This document shows, piece by piece, positions 17,517-26,537 of a stretch of 64,000 nt of DNA. Source of the stretch: JAJEBT01 sp965221485. Lineage in GTDB: Bacteria; Pseudomonadota; Alphaproteobacteria; MPNO01; UBA830. Below the pieces are notes generated by a model, which was not told the DNA's origin, did not search any database, and saw only the letters and a list, made by a program, of their open reading frames with translations. The position numbers were made by a program, and so were the translations under genes. The number at the start of each line of letters is the position of its first letter. Position 1 is the stretch's first letter. The stretch lies in assembly GCA_965221485.1 (NCBI GenBank), contig OZ244893.1:372001-436000 (forward strand). The letters are read 5' to 3'.

Positions 17517-17989
17517 CAGGTCTGGTAGGGCGGGTCCGTAATGCCCTCGACCCGAAGTGCATCGTCAAGAGAAAACTGAATAAGAAAGGTTGCGCGGTCT
17601 CGCTGCAAGATGCCCCAAAGACGCGTCTGGTGGTGGATTTCGATAAACCTGGCTCGCCGCTTTCGCCGAGCGTAGTGCGCTGCGATTACCTCGTGGTTGC
17701 CGAAGGCGAGCAGGCGCATAGCTGGGTTGCGGTGCTCGAACTAAAACGGGGAAAACTGCACGCGGGCGAGGTGGTCAGGCAATTGCGGGCTGGTGCGTCT
17801 GCTGCGGAGAAGCTCGTCCCCCAAGATGAAACATTCATGTTTCGACCCATTGCAGCATCCGGCAACAAACACAAGCACGATAGGAAGGAACTCAGGAAAC
17901 AAGGGAACCGGATTAGGTTCCACGGGACAAATGAAGCCGTGCGGCTGATTTCGTGCGGGGGGAAACTGGTGGAAACCCTTAAATCTTGA
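17513..17989 (+). CDS. Small PD-(D/E)XK-like nuclease candidate, partner of the ATPase
   Basis: 158 residues from ATG 17513, overlapping the ATPase stop by four bases. I do not recognise a named family. The pattern CDYLVV (Asp58), then 17 residues, then VLELKRG (Glu76-x-Lys78), followed by a helix with VVRQLRAGA, fits the D...ExK...Q arrangement of PD-(D/E)XK nucleases. The C-terminal third is basic (KHKHDRKELRKQGNR). Coupling to an SMC/OLD-like ATPase suggests that the ATPase controls a nucleic-acid-cleaving effector. The catalytic assignment is inference from motif spacing. A decayed copy of its 3' part lies directly downstream. Confidence 0.65.
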   Translation: MTGLVGRVRNALDPKCIVKRKLNKKGCAVSLQDAPKTRLVVDFDKPGSPLSPSVVRCDYLVVAEGEQAHSWVAVLELKRGKLHAGEVVRQLRAGASAAEKLVPQDETFMFRPIAASGNKHKHDRKELRKQGNRIRFHGTNEAVRLISCGGKLVETLKS

Positions 17990-18413
17990 TTACACCTAAA
18001 ATACCCGCAAAGACCGCTTTGCCCGGAGCAACTGATCGATGCGGCCTTGCCTCGGCAACAGGCGATCAGTTTTCGTTCCATCGCTGTGTCCGGCAGCAAA
18101 CGTTGACACGAGAGGACGGAGTTGAGGAAAACAAGGAACCGGATTTCCCCCGGACCCTCACTGTCATTGCAAGGACGGTGGGCAATGAAACTATCGAACG
18201 AGCCGTGAGGCAAGATACGAGCCCGGGACGTGGACAAGCTGGAGATCCGCTTTTTCCCGGATTCCGAGATTTTGCACAACTATCGACAAGAGTCGCAGCA
18301 CCGCTCGGAGCGTTCTCTCCGTCCACAAATTCCTAGTTCATTTGAGAAACCGGAGATTGGAGGAGACCCGGTCAGATCCCGGGCTCCACATCTTCAAACC
18401 ATGCCAGAGGACC
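17990..18413 (+). other. Relic region between the nuclease gene and the minus-strand operon
   Basis: 424 bases containing the decayed nuclease copy at 18071-18155 and no intact gene. A plus-strand frame (LEIRFFPDSEILHN, from about 18236) is open into the opposite gene but has no recognised similarity. Confidence 0.5.
18071..18155 (+). pseudogene. Decayed duplicate of the nuclease gene 3' part
   Basis: Translation gives FRSIAVSGSKR, a stop, then HERTELRKTRNRISPG, matching residues 110-139 of the intact nuclease (FRPIAASGNKHKHDRKELRK...). The DNA also matches in blocks (TCCGGCA-CAAAC, AACCGGATT). It shows that a second, diverged copy of the gene once lay in tandem or recombined here. Confidence 0.65.
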
Positions 18414-19493
18414 CTACTGGCTCTTGCCGCGCGTTGCCACCTGCCAGACATCAACGACCTCTTCTCCCTGAACCACAATATACTGATCGTAGAGATTGAC
18501 GGTGGTGTCGCAATGACTGGGGCACAGGCGCAGCCTGGTGCCAATCCCGGGATCGCCGGAAGCAGCCGGCAAATCGAGAATCCCGTGCTCGTCCCCTCCG
18601 AACCGGAAGGGATAATCGGCGGTCGGCAAACCCTGGTCTGAGCTCAAAGCCTTGAAACCGGCGTCCAGTACAGCGCGGTCAGGGGTAGGTCGGCTGATGA
18701 CGGTGGTCAGGACATGGATCGCCTGTTCGAACGGCGCATCATTGCGGCCGGGCCAGGCGATGCCGCGGTAACGGGAATCCATGAAGACGTAGCTGCCTGG
18801 CTGGATCTCCGTCAGTGATCCCTCACCCAGATCAAACGGAGACGTGCCGGTGCCGCCACCGGTCACCAGGGAAACCGGGAGTCCATGGCTTTCGAAAGCC
18901 GAGCGGGCGTCGTCGATGCGTCCATGCGCAGCATCGTTTTCCTGGCGGCGTTCGCCTGCATCTTCTGTCATCTGGATGCGCCCCTGATATCCCTGCAGTC
19001 CGGCCAGATCGAGCCAGGGATGATCCGCGATCGACCGGCCAAGCCGTACGGCCTCGCCGGGATCCTGCACGCCGCAGCGCCCCTGTCCGACATCGATCTC
19101 GACAACAACATCCAGCTTGACGCCTGCTGTTGCCGCCATCCGGCCCAGCATCGCAACGTTGGCTTCATTATCCGCGACAACGGCAATTCGCGCCTGCTGC
19201 CGCGCATGGAGGAGGCGCCCGATCTTGCTCTCGCCGACCACCGGTGTCGTGATCAGGATCTGGTTCAGACCCTCGGCAGCCATGATCTCGGCCTCACCGA
19301 GTTTGGCGCAACAGATGCCGGATGCGCCAGCTTCCATCTGCATGCGCGCAATCACCGGCGACTTGTGCGTCTTTGTATGAGGCCGGTATCTGACCCCGGC
19401 ATCCTTCGTCATGTCCCGCATGCGGGCTATATTTCGTTGAAGACGATCCAGATCCAGCAGCAGAACCGGCGTGTCGAGGTCGGAAACCTTCAT
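18414..19493 (-). CDS. DSD1-family PLP enzyme (D-threonine aldolase-like)
   Basis: 359 residues from ATG 19493, whose A is the last base of the upstream TGA stop (TGATG coupling). It has the alanine-racemase-type barrel start DTPVLLLDLDRLQRNI and the PLP-lysine motif RPHTKTHKS (Lys near residue 41), then a C-terminal D-serine-dehydratase-like domain with LRLCPSHCDTTVNLY, where His and Cys probably bind metal. The family includes D-threonine aldolase, D-serine dehydratase and 3-hydroxy-D-aspartate aldolase; which reaction applies is not clear. It is the last gene of a minus-strand operon of hydrolases, suggesting amino-acid salvage. Confidence 0.85.
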   Translation of the reverse strand: MKVSDLDTPVLLLDLDRLQRNIARMRDMTKDAGVRYRPHTKTHKSPVIARMQMEAGASGICCAKLGEAEIMAAEGLNQILITTPVVGESKIGRLLHARQQARIAVVADNEANVAMLGRMAATAGVKLDVVVEIDVGQGRCGVQDPGEAVRLGRSIADHPWLDLAGLQGYQGRIQMTEDAGERRQENDAAHGRIDDARSAFESHGLPVSLVTGGGTGTSPFDLGEGSLTEIQPGSYVFMDSRYRGIAWPGRNDAPFEQAIHVLTTVISRPTPDRAVLDAGFKALSSDQGLPTADYPFRFGGDEHGILDLPAASGDPGIGTRLRLCPSHCDTTVNLYDQYIVVQGEEVVDVWQVATRGKSQ

Positions 19494-21175
19494 CAAGCCG
19501 TCCGCTCGTAAACCGTCTTTCCGGCAACGATGGTAACGTCGGCCGTGATGTCCTTGAGCGCTTCTTCCGGACAGGTCAGGGGATCGTCGGACAATATGAC
19601 CAGATCCGCATACTTGCCCGGTTCGATCGAACCCTTCACATCTTCCTCAAATGTCAGCCTGGCACCGCCCATCGTCGCACAAAAGAGCGCCTCTTCGCGG
19701 GTCAGGGCCTGATCAGGCGCGACGGGATCGTCCGAAAGCATGCATTTTCGGGCCACGGTGTGCCAGATAGGATGAAACAGGCTGGTCGGCACATTGTCGG
19801 TTGCGAGCCCGATGTCAACGCCGGCGTCAAGCAGGCGCCTCAGAGGCACCACATCATTCTCTTTCCCGACTCCGGCGCGCTCTGACAGAAGCGTTCCCTG
19901 CTTGTAGATGTAGCTGTTGGTATGGGTTGTCATCACCACGCCGAGATCCCGGGCCAGATGAATCAGCCGATCATCCATAATGTCGAGGTGGCCGATGATC
20001 CAGCGCCGGCCGCCAATCGGAACAATCCTGTCCACCTGTTCGAACAGGGGAAGGAAATGAGGGCCAATCGCTGCGATCCGGATATCCGACCGTGCAGCCT
20101 CGACAAGAAAATCGATCATCCGATCCTCCGGCACACCGTGATCGTAGTTGAAGCCGGACCAGCCCGTGTAGGGAGCCGCTGTTGCCCGGAGACTGGCATC
20201 GATACCGGTACCGGCTTCCGTATACATTCCGGCGACGCGCAGGTAATCGTCTCCAAGCCCGCGGCCGCCGAGCCAGCCCGCCCACCGGTCGAACACCCGG
20301 GCGTAGTCGACATCAGTTGCCGCGCCCCAGGCGGGGCTGTAGACGAGATGGGCGCGCACCGTCGACCGTCCGGTTTCGCGAATGGTGCGCCAGGCGGCGA
20401 TCAACTCCTGGGCCGCACCATGTTCCTCGAGAATGCTGGTCGTTCCGGTTGAATTATAGATGCGCATGGCGGTTTCGATTCCCGCCACGCGATCGTTATG
20501 CGTAAAGCGGGGAGCCATGTGGAAGTAGCGCAGCTCCGCGACAGGCATGAAGGTGGTCTCACGGATCAGGCCGGTCAGTTCGCCACTCGAATCCTTCTCG
20601 AACGCCACTGTCTGCGTCCCCGGATCCGTATCGCGTCCGATGCCCGCAAGTTCCAGAGCCCGGCTGTTTGCAACCGACACCAGCGGCAGGGTGTGCCGCC
20701 AGTATCCCCAGATAGGGCGTATGTAAACCGGATGATCGGGGGCTGCCTCGTCGAGGTCCTGCCGCGTCGGAAAACGGTTTTCGGCAAGGCATCCCGGAAC
20801 ATTCCAGTAATACGGAGGGTCACCGAGGGGCATCGTTACGATCCATTCTCCAGGACCCGCCTCCTCTGCGAGTTCTCGGATGCGATCCTGAACATCGCCC
20901 ACGCTTCGACATCCTTCGAGGGTCGGGAATACACCCTTGAGGCCTTCCCGATCCAGATGCGCATGCCCGTCGATGAGGCCGGGGATGACGGCCCGTCCCT
21001 TTGCGTCGATCACCTGGGCGGAGGGATCGGCGGTGCGCGTCACCGACTGCTGGGAGCCGACGGAGACGATGCGCCCGCCTTTGCAGTACACCGCCGCAGC
21101 AACCCGATTGTCGTCTGACAGGGTGATAACCTTGGCGTTGGTGATGACCAGAGGCTGATCTGCGGCGGGCATCAT
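19493..21175 (-). CDS. Amidohydrolase family protein (YtcJ/Imidazolonepropionase-like)
   Basis: A 560-residue metal-dependent hydrolase. The composite beta-sandwich start (VITNAKVITLSDDN) leads to VIPGLIDGHAHLDREG, the HxH metal pair of the amidohydrolase barrel. Later barrel metal or catalytic positions lie near IIGHLDIMDD and IGLATDNVPTS (the final Asp). The sandwich closes at GKYADLVILSDDPLT. Length and order match the YtcJ-like amidohydrolase group, whose substrates vary widely (formamides, N-acyl compounds). It is 30 bp downstream of the gamma-glutamyltransferase-like gene and coupled to the PLP enzyme. Confidence 0.88.
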   Translation of the reverse strand: MMPAADQPLVITNAKVITLSDDNRVAAAVYCKGGRIVSVGSQQSVTRTADPSAQVIDAKGRAVIPGLIDGHAHLDREGLKGVFPTLEGCRSVGDVQDRIRELAEEAGPGEWIVTMPLGDPPYYWNVPGCLAENRFPTRQDLDEAAPDHPVYIRPIWGYWRHTLPLVSVANSRALELAGIGRDTDPGTQTVAFEKDSSGELTGLIRETTFMPVAELRYFHMAPRFTHNDRVAGIETAMRIYNSTGTTSILEEHGAAQELIAAWRTIRETGRSTVRAHLVYSPAWGAATDVDYARVFDRWAGWLGGRGLGDDYLRVAGMYTEAGTGIDASLRATAAPYTGWSGFNYDHGVPEDRMIDFLVEAARSDIRIAAIGPHFLPLFEQVDRIVPIGGRRWIIGHLDIMDDRLIHLARDLGVVMTTHTNSYIYKQGTLLSERAGVGKENDVVPLRRLLDAGVDIGLATDNVPTSLFHPIWHTVARKCMLSDDPVAPDQALTREEALFCATMGGARLTFEEDVKGSIEPGKYADLVILSDDPLTCPEEALKDITADVTIVAGKTVYERTA

Positions 21176-21205
21176 GAAGACCCTCCCGGTGTGCCTGAGG
21201 TCCAG

Positions 21206-22783
21206 TCAGATACCGGCCGCATAGGCCTCGCGGCGCGTGTCCGCGCCTCCCGTCAGAACTCCGTTTTCGAGGATTTCGATGGCCTTGACCGATCCGAAGT
21301 AAGACGAGCCTGACGCACTGGTGACGTTGTGACCTCGCTGTCCCAGTTCCCGGGCCACTGTCTCGGGGTAGCCGTTTTCAAGAAGAAAGTCGCCTCCGAG
21401 ACTGACACTCCAGCGCGGTGCTTCGATCGCAGCGGTCAGTTCCATGTTCCGGTCGACCAGATTGGTCAGCAGCTGGACCATGGAAAGCGTCTGGCCAGGT
21501 CCCCCGGGCGTGGTCATCAGATATCGGGGTTTGCCGTCCTTCAGGACCATGACCGGGTTTAATGTGTGTGGTGGACGTCGTCCTGGCGCGACCCTGCGGC
21601 GATCCTCAGGGTCGACCTTGAAGCCGGTCATGCGGTTGTTCATCAGGATCCCGGATCCGGGGTCGAGGAATGCACTGCCAAAGACATGGAAGACGCTTTG
21701 CACGACGGACATGGCATTACCGTCACCGTCAGCAATGACGATGCAGGACGTGCTGCCGATATTCTCGAACGTCATGGGTGCGGTTCCGTGCACGACACAA
21801 TCCCGGAGAACTGCGGTGGTGCTTTGTCCGAGCAGGTCTTCGACGGGCAGATTTTCGTGACGGGGATCAGCAATATGGGGCTGGCCGACGGTGAAAGCAG
21901 CCTGCATCGCGCGCATGAGGTAGTCCAGACGATCGATGTCATTGTCCGCGAGCCGGGCCGGCTCGATTGCAGACAGTCCGTTCAGCTGCATCAGCATCAG
22001 AAGGCCGTAGGAATTGGGCGGCATTACCTGAACAGTAAGCCCCCGGTAATCGGTAGCGAGAGGATCTACCCATTCGGGTTCATACCCTGCGAATTGATCC
22101 GGGCCCAGGAGTCCTCCTTGCGAAACAATCCGGTTGCCAATCGAGGCGGCGATATCGCCCTCGTAAAATGCGGCGCTGCCGTTCCGGGCGATCTTGCGCA
22201 GGCTTTCAGCGAGCGCTGGCTGACGGAGGATTTCGCCGGCGTGGATCCGTTGACCCCCATTGAAATAAAGAGCCCGGCAGCCGTCGTCAGCCAGAACGTC
22301 ATCACGGAACAGATCCAGCCCTGCCGTCAGGACCCGGGAAGCGGGATGGGCCTCCGCAAGTGTTATGGCGTCCTCAAAGAGTCCGTCCCATGGAAGACGG
22401 CCATATCTTTCGTGCAGCCTCTCCCAGCCTCGGATCATGCCGGGAACGCTGACAGCATTGGGTCCCCGGTCCGGAATGCCGTTTCGATAATAGTCAGGAG
22501 TGGCGCCATCCGGGGCATGTCCTGTCGCATTCAGGCCGAGGGTCCGGCCCTCTGCGGCGTCATGGTAAAGAAAGAATGCGTCGCCCCCCAGGGATGTGGC
22601 CTGCTGGATGACGACCGAGAGGGCGGCCGAAGTTGAAATCATGGCGTCGACCAGGGACCCGCCGCGGTTCAGCGTTTTGAGACCCGCATGAGAGGCAAGG
22701 GAATGGCCTGAAACCACCATTCCCTTCATTCCGTAAACAGGCGAACGGGCCAGCCGGACCCCGGCGAAGACATCTGTGGTCAT
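21206..22783 (-). CDS. Gamma-glutamyltransferase family protein
   Basis: A 525-residue Ntn hydrolase of the GGT family. The large-subunit start GGSLVDAMISTSAALSVV and the GGDAFFLY glycine motif are present. The predicted autocleavage and catalytic Thr lies in NIGSTSCIVIADGDGNAMS, where classical GGTs have TTH, followed by GSGILMNN. There is no signal peptide, so it is probably cytoplasmic, unlike E. coli GGT. The Ser-Cys after the catalytic Thr suggests acylase-like or other substrates (the family includes cephalosporin acylases). It is second in the operon, 51 bp after the M20 peptidase gene. Confidence 0.87.
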   Translation of the reverse strand: MTTDVFAGVRLARSPVYGMKGMVVSGHSLASHAGLKTLNRGGSLVDAMISTSAALSVVIQQATSLGGDAFFLYHDAAEGRTLGLNATGHAPDGATPDYYRNGIPDRGPNAVSVPGMIRGWERLHERYGRLPWDGLFEDAITLAEAHPASRVLTAGLDLFRDDVLADDGCRALYFNGGQRIHAGEILRQPALAESLRKIARNGSAAFYEGDIAASIGNRIVSQGGLLGPDQFAGYEPEWVDPLATDYRGLTVQVMPPNSYGLLMLMQLNGLSAIEPARLADNDIDRLDYLMRAMQAAFTVGQPHIADPRHENLPVEDLLGQSTTAVLRDCVVHGTAPMTFENIGSTSCIVIADGDGNAMSVVQSVFHVFGSAFLDPGSGILMNNRMTGFKVDPEDRRRVAPGRRPPHTLNPVMVLKDGKPRYLMTTPGGPGQTLSMVQLLTNLVDRNMELTAAIEAPRWSVSLGGDFLLENGYPETVARELGQRGHNVTSASGSSYFGSVKAIEILENGVLTGGADTRREAYAAGI

Positions 22784-22833
22784 GGCAATTCTCTCGTCAG
22801 GTCAACGCTTCAGGTACGCTGTTTCATGCCGCA

Positions 22834-24003
22834 TTATCCGGCAAGGCGGGTTTCTGCCAGTCGGGCCCAGTAACTTGCGCCCAGCGGCAGCACATCGTCA
22901 TTGAAATCGTAGCGCGGGTTGTGAAGCATGCACCCGCCATCGCGTGGCCCGTTACCGATCCAGATATAGGCTCCGGGTTTTTCGTTGAGCATGAAAGAAA
23001 AGTCTTCCGCTCCCATCATCGGATCGAGGTCGAGTGATATCTTGCCGTCCCCTGCGATTTCTCGTGCGACCCCGGCAACAAAGTCGGTCTCCTCCCTGTC
23101 ATTGACCGTCGGCGGATATCGGCGCTCGTAACGCGTTTCCACGGCAACCGCGAAACCCGCAGCGACGCCGTCGGCGAGACGACGGATCTCGGATTCCAGT
23201 TGGGTCTGGACCCGTTCCTTGAAAGCACGGGTGGTTCCCCGGATGGTCACGGACTCGGGTATGACGTTCCATGTATCGCCGGCATGCATCTGGGTCACGG
23301 AAACCAGTGCTGAATCGAGTGCACTGATGGTTCGGGAGGGAACGGTTTGCAGGGCGGTGACAAGATGAGAAGCCGCAAGCAGTGCGTCACGCCCCAGATG
23401 GGGCATCGCTGCGTGGGTTCCCGTTCCTGTTACGATGATTTCAAAGGTGTCGGCTGACGCCATGATGGGGCCCGGTCGAATGGCGAACTCGCCGCAGGGA
23501 ATTCCGGGAATGTTATGCATTCCATAGACGGATTCCACCGGAAAGCGCTCGAACAGGCCGTCCTTGATCATTTCGCGCCCGCCGGCTTCGTTTTCCTCGG
23601 CCGGCTGGAAGATGAAATGGATGGTGCCGGCAAACTTGCGGGTTTCCGCGAGGTACTTGGCGGCACCGAGCAGCATGGCTGTATGCCCGTCATGCCCACA
23701 GGCATGCATCTTCCCGGGATTCCTCGAGCAATGGTCAAAGTCGTTCTGCTCCTCGATGTCGAGAGCGTCCATGTCGGCGCGAAGTCCGATCGCAGCACCG
23801 TCGCCGCCGTCGCCCTTCAGTGTTCCCACCACACCGGTGCCGGCCAGTCCGCGATGGACATCAAGACCGAACTCATGCAGCCGGAGCGCCACGAAGTCCG
23901 AGGTCTGGTGCTCTTCAAAGGCCGTTTCCGGATAACTGTGGATATGCCGGCGCCACGCCGTCATTTCTTCATGGAACTCGGCGATCCGGTTGATGATGGG
24001 CAT
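22834..24003 (-). CDS. M20 family amidohydrolase (hippurate hydrolase/aminoacylase type)
   Basis: A 389-residue zinc peptidase of the M20D amidohydrolase group. Metal-binding motifs are ACGHDGHTAMLLGAAKYL near residue 103, the HFIFQPAEENEAGG catalytic Glu motif near residue 132, and GAEDFSFML near the C-terminus. The group removes acyl groups from N-acyl amino acids, hippurate or IAA conjugates. It is the first gene of the minus-strand operon leading to GGT-like, amidohydrolase and PLP genes, so the operon probably strips N-acyl or gamma-glutamyl groups and processes the released amino acid. Confidence 0.93.
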   Translation of the reverse strand: MPIINRIAEFHEEMTAWRRHIHSYPETAFEEHQTSDFVALRLHEFGLDVHRGLAGTGVVGTLKGDGGDGAAIGLRADMDALDIEEQNDFDHCSRNPGKMHACGHDGHTAMLLGAAKYLAETRKFAGTIHFIFQPAEENEAGGREMIKDGLFERFPVESVYGMHNIPGIPCGEFAIRPGPIMASADTFEIIVTGTGTHAAMPHLGRDALLAASHLVTALQTVPSRTISALDSALVSVTQMHAGDTWNVIPESVTIRGTTRAFKERVQTQLESEIRRLADGVAAGFAVAVETRYERRYPPTVNDREETDFVAGVAREIAGDGKISLDLDPMMGAEDFSFMLNEKPGAYIWIGNGPRDGGCMLHNPRYDFNDDVLPLGASYWARLAETRLAG

Positions 24004-24243
24004 GACACAAGCCTCCTCCCAGGGGACCCCGGTTTATAACATGTTTTGCAGCGCCTTACGGAAACGGGGGCGTCCGGACCGGTTTCTCATCGAGACCAGC
24101 CCAGATCAGCCTGCCGGAGCCAATGCCGAACATCGGTCGAGCCTCCGGGATCGGCCTGTGGGCCGCCGCCCGGAAAGACCCCGGTTCCCGTCATGAACAC
24201 AACAGGGGGTGCAATGCGCGAATGATTGTTCTATCAAACCCTC

Positions 24244-25401
24244 ATGATGACCGATGAACATGCTGAAATTCGGGAACAGGTTCGCCGGTTGTGCGCCGGG
24301 TTCCCGGGTGAATACTGGCGCGAGCTCGATCGGCGACGCGCCTATCCGACCGAATTTGTGAAAGCGCTGACCGATGCCGGCTATCTGTCGGTGCTGATTC
24401 CTGAAGACTACGGCGGCTCGGGCCTTGGTATTACCGCCGCCTCTGCCATTCTCGAAGAGATCCAGAAGGCCGGGTGCAACGGTGGTGCCTGCCACGCCCA
24501 GATGTATATCATGGGTACGATCCTGCGGCATGGTTCGGCTCGGCAGAAGATGGCCTATTTGCCGGAGATTGCGAGTGGCGACTTGCGGCTTCAGGCATTC
24601 GGTGTCACAGAGCCTTCCAGCGGCACCGACACGCTGAGCCTCCGTACCACGGCGGTCAGGGACGGCAACTCAGGCTATGTGGTCAACGGACAGAAAATCT
24701 GGACCTCGCGCGCGGAACATTCGGACCTGATGCTGCTTCTTGCGCGAACGACCCCGAGAGACCAGGTGCAGAAGCGAACGGGAGGGCTTTCGGTCTTCAT
24801 TGTCGATATGCGCGAGGCTCTGGGAAAGGGACTCGAGATCAAGCCGATCCGTACGATGATCAATCATGCAACAACCGAGGTGTTCTTTGACGATCTGAGA
24901 CTCCCTGCTGATTCGCTGGTTGGCGAAGAGGGTGAGGGATTTCGCTACATTCTCGACGGTATGAACGCGGAACGCATCCTCATCGCGTCGGAATGTATCG
25001 GCGATGCGCGCTGGTTCATACAAAAGGCGACCGATTATGCCGGTGAGCGCAGTGTTTTCGGGCGTCCTATCGGACGCAACCAGGGCGTTCAGTTTCCCAT
25101 TGCCGATGCCTACATGCAGACCGAAGCTGCGAACCTGATGGTTGCCGAAGCGGCACGCAGGTTCGACAGCGGTGAACCCTGCGGAGCCGAGGCCAATATG
25201 GCCAAGTATCTGGCTTCCGAAGCCTCCTGGAAGGCGGCGGATGTCTGTATGCAGACCCATGGAGGATTTGCGTTTGCGGAAGAGTATGATGTGGAGCGGA
25301 AATTCCGCGAAACCCGGCTCTATCGCATTGCGCCGATTTCGAACAACCTCGTTCTCTCCTTTGTCGGAGAACATGTTCTTCACCTGCCCCGGTCGTATTG
25401 A
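24244..25401 (+). CDS. Acyl-CoA dehydrogenase
   Basis: 385 residues if started at ATG 24244; a TTG at 24226 would add six residues and neither has a strong ribosome site. Typical ACAD sequence: MTDEHAEIREQVRRLC, FGVTEPSSGTDT, GQKIWTSRAEHSD, and the C-terminal QTHGGFAFAEEYDVERKFRE, where the catalytic Glu of this group lies earlier or is replaced. The gene is coupled to a class III CoA-transferase by TGATG. Together with the third gene, a hotdog dehydratase, the set resembles operons that activate, oxidise and hydrate a dicarboxylic or branched acyl-CoA. Confidence 0.9.
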   Translation: MMTDEHAEIREQVRRLCAGFPGEYWRELDRRRAYPTEFVKALTDAGYLSVLIPEDYGGSGLGITAASAILEEIQKAGCNGGACHAQMYIMGTILRHGSARQKMAYLPEIASGDLRLQAFGVTEPSSGTDTLSLRTTAVRDGNSGYVVNGQKIWTSRAEHSDLMLLLARTTPRDQVQKRTGGLSVFIVDMREALGKGLEIKPIRTMINHATTEVFFDDLRLPADSLVGEEGEGFRYILDGMNAERILIASECIGDARWFIQKATDYAGERSVFGRPIGRNQGVQFPIADAYMQTEAANLMVAEAARRFDSGEPCGAEANMAKYLASEASWKAADVCMQTHGGFAFAEEYDVERKFRETRLYRIAPISNNLVLSFVGEHVLHLPRSY

Positions 25402-26537
25402 TGGCAGGTGGCTCACCCCTGGCTCTGGACGGAATTCTCGTCGTGTCGATGGAGCAGGCTGTCGCGGCTCCGTTCTGTTCTTCCAGACTGGCGGATGCCG
25501 GCGCCCGGGTCATCAAGCTCGAGCGGTCGGACGGCGACTTCGCGCGTCAATACGACAGCGTCGTGCATGGTGAGAGCGCTTATTTTGTCTGGCTCAATCG
25601 TGGCAAGGAATCCCTGACCGTCGATATCAAGGATCCCGACGATCAGGCCCTGATCCGGCGGATCATCGATCGGGCTGATGTGTTCATCCAGAACCTGGCG
25701 CCAGGGGCTGCAGCCCGGGCCGGATTTTCCGCAGACGATCTTCGCCGCAGCAACCCGAGGCTCGTAACCGTTGACATTTCCGGTTACGGAGAGGCCGGCG
25801 ATTATGCTGATATGAAGGCCTATGACTTGCTGGTACAGGCCGAATCGGGACTTTGCTCCATAACGGGTACAGAGGATGGTCCAGGCAGGGTCGGTGTGTC
25901 GGCTTGCGACGTGGCCTGCGGAATGTATGCCCATGCAGCCGTGCTCGAGGCTCTGATTGCTCGCGAGTCAACGGGTGAGGGAACGGCAATCAGCACATCC
26001 CTGTTTGCTGCGATGGCGGACTGGATGACGGTACCGCTGCTTCATTACGACTACGGACGCCGTATTATGCCGCGTGTCGGCCTCAACCATCCGTCGATCC
26101 ATCCCTACGGAGCCTATATGACATCGGATGGCAGCCAGATTCTCATCGCGATCCAGAATGAGCGGGAATTTGTCAGACTTTGCCAGCAAGTCCTGAAAAA
26201 TCCCGATCTTCCCGCGGACCCGCGTTTTCGCAATAATGAAGCGCGCTGTGAACACCGCGCGGAGTTTGATGCTGTCATTGATGCCGTTTTCGGTATCGTT
26301 GAAAGATCCGAACTGGTCCGGCGGCTTCGTGAAGCCGGCATTGCTTTCGGGGAGGTAAATGACGTGAGGGGACTGTCGGGACATCCGGCACTCAACCGGA
26401 TCCGCGTCGACACACCCTCGGGGCCGGTCGATATGGTGGCACCGCCAGCGACCAGGAATGGCGAGGTTTGCGCTCCTGGTCCGGTTCCGGCCGCTGGTGC
26501 CCAGTCTCAAGCCATAAGAAGCGAGTTTGCACCGTGA
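25401..26537 (+). CDS. CaiB/BaiF class III CoA-transferase
   Basis: 378 residues from ATG 25401, whose first base is the last base of the upstream stop. Family features are LVVSMEQAVAAPFCSSRLADAGA, VIKLERSDGDFAR, WLNRGKESLTVDIKD and the catalytic Asp in YDLLVQAESG. The enzyme moves CoA between a donor thioester and an acceptor acid through an aspartyl anhydride. Acceptor candidates from context are mesaconate-, itaconate- or citramalate-like diacids, because the next gene resembles mesaconyl-C4-CoA hydratase. That is inference. Confidence 0.92.
   Translation: MAGGSPLALDGILVVSMEQAVAAPFCSSRLADAGARVIKLERSDGDFARQYDSVVHGESAYFVWLNRGKESLTVDIKDPDDQALIRRIIDRADVFIQNLAPGAAARAGFSADDLRRSNPRLVTVDISGYGEAGDYADMKAYDLLVQAESGLCSITGTEDGPGRVGVSACDVACGMYAHAAVLEALIARESTGEGTAISTSLFAAMADWMTVPLLHYDYGRRIMPRVGLNHPSIHPYGAYMTSDGSQILIAIQNEREFVRLCQQVLKNPDLPADPRFRNNEARCEHRAEFDAVIDAVFGIVERSELVRRLREAGIAFGEVNDVRGLSGHPALNRIRVDTPSGPVDMVAPPATRNGEVCAPGPVPAAGAQSQAIRSEFAP

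Noticed and set aside
18230..18499. Plus-strand frame beginning MDKLEIRFFPDSEIL
   Set aside because: It has no recognised similarity and runs antisense into the PLP-enzyme gene; kept only as a note on the relic region.
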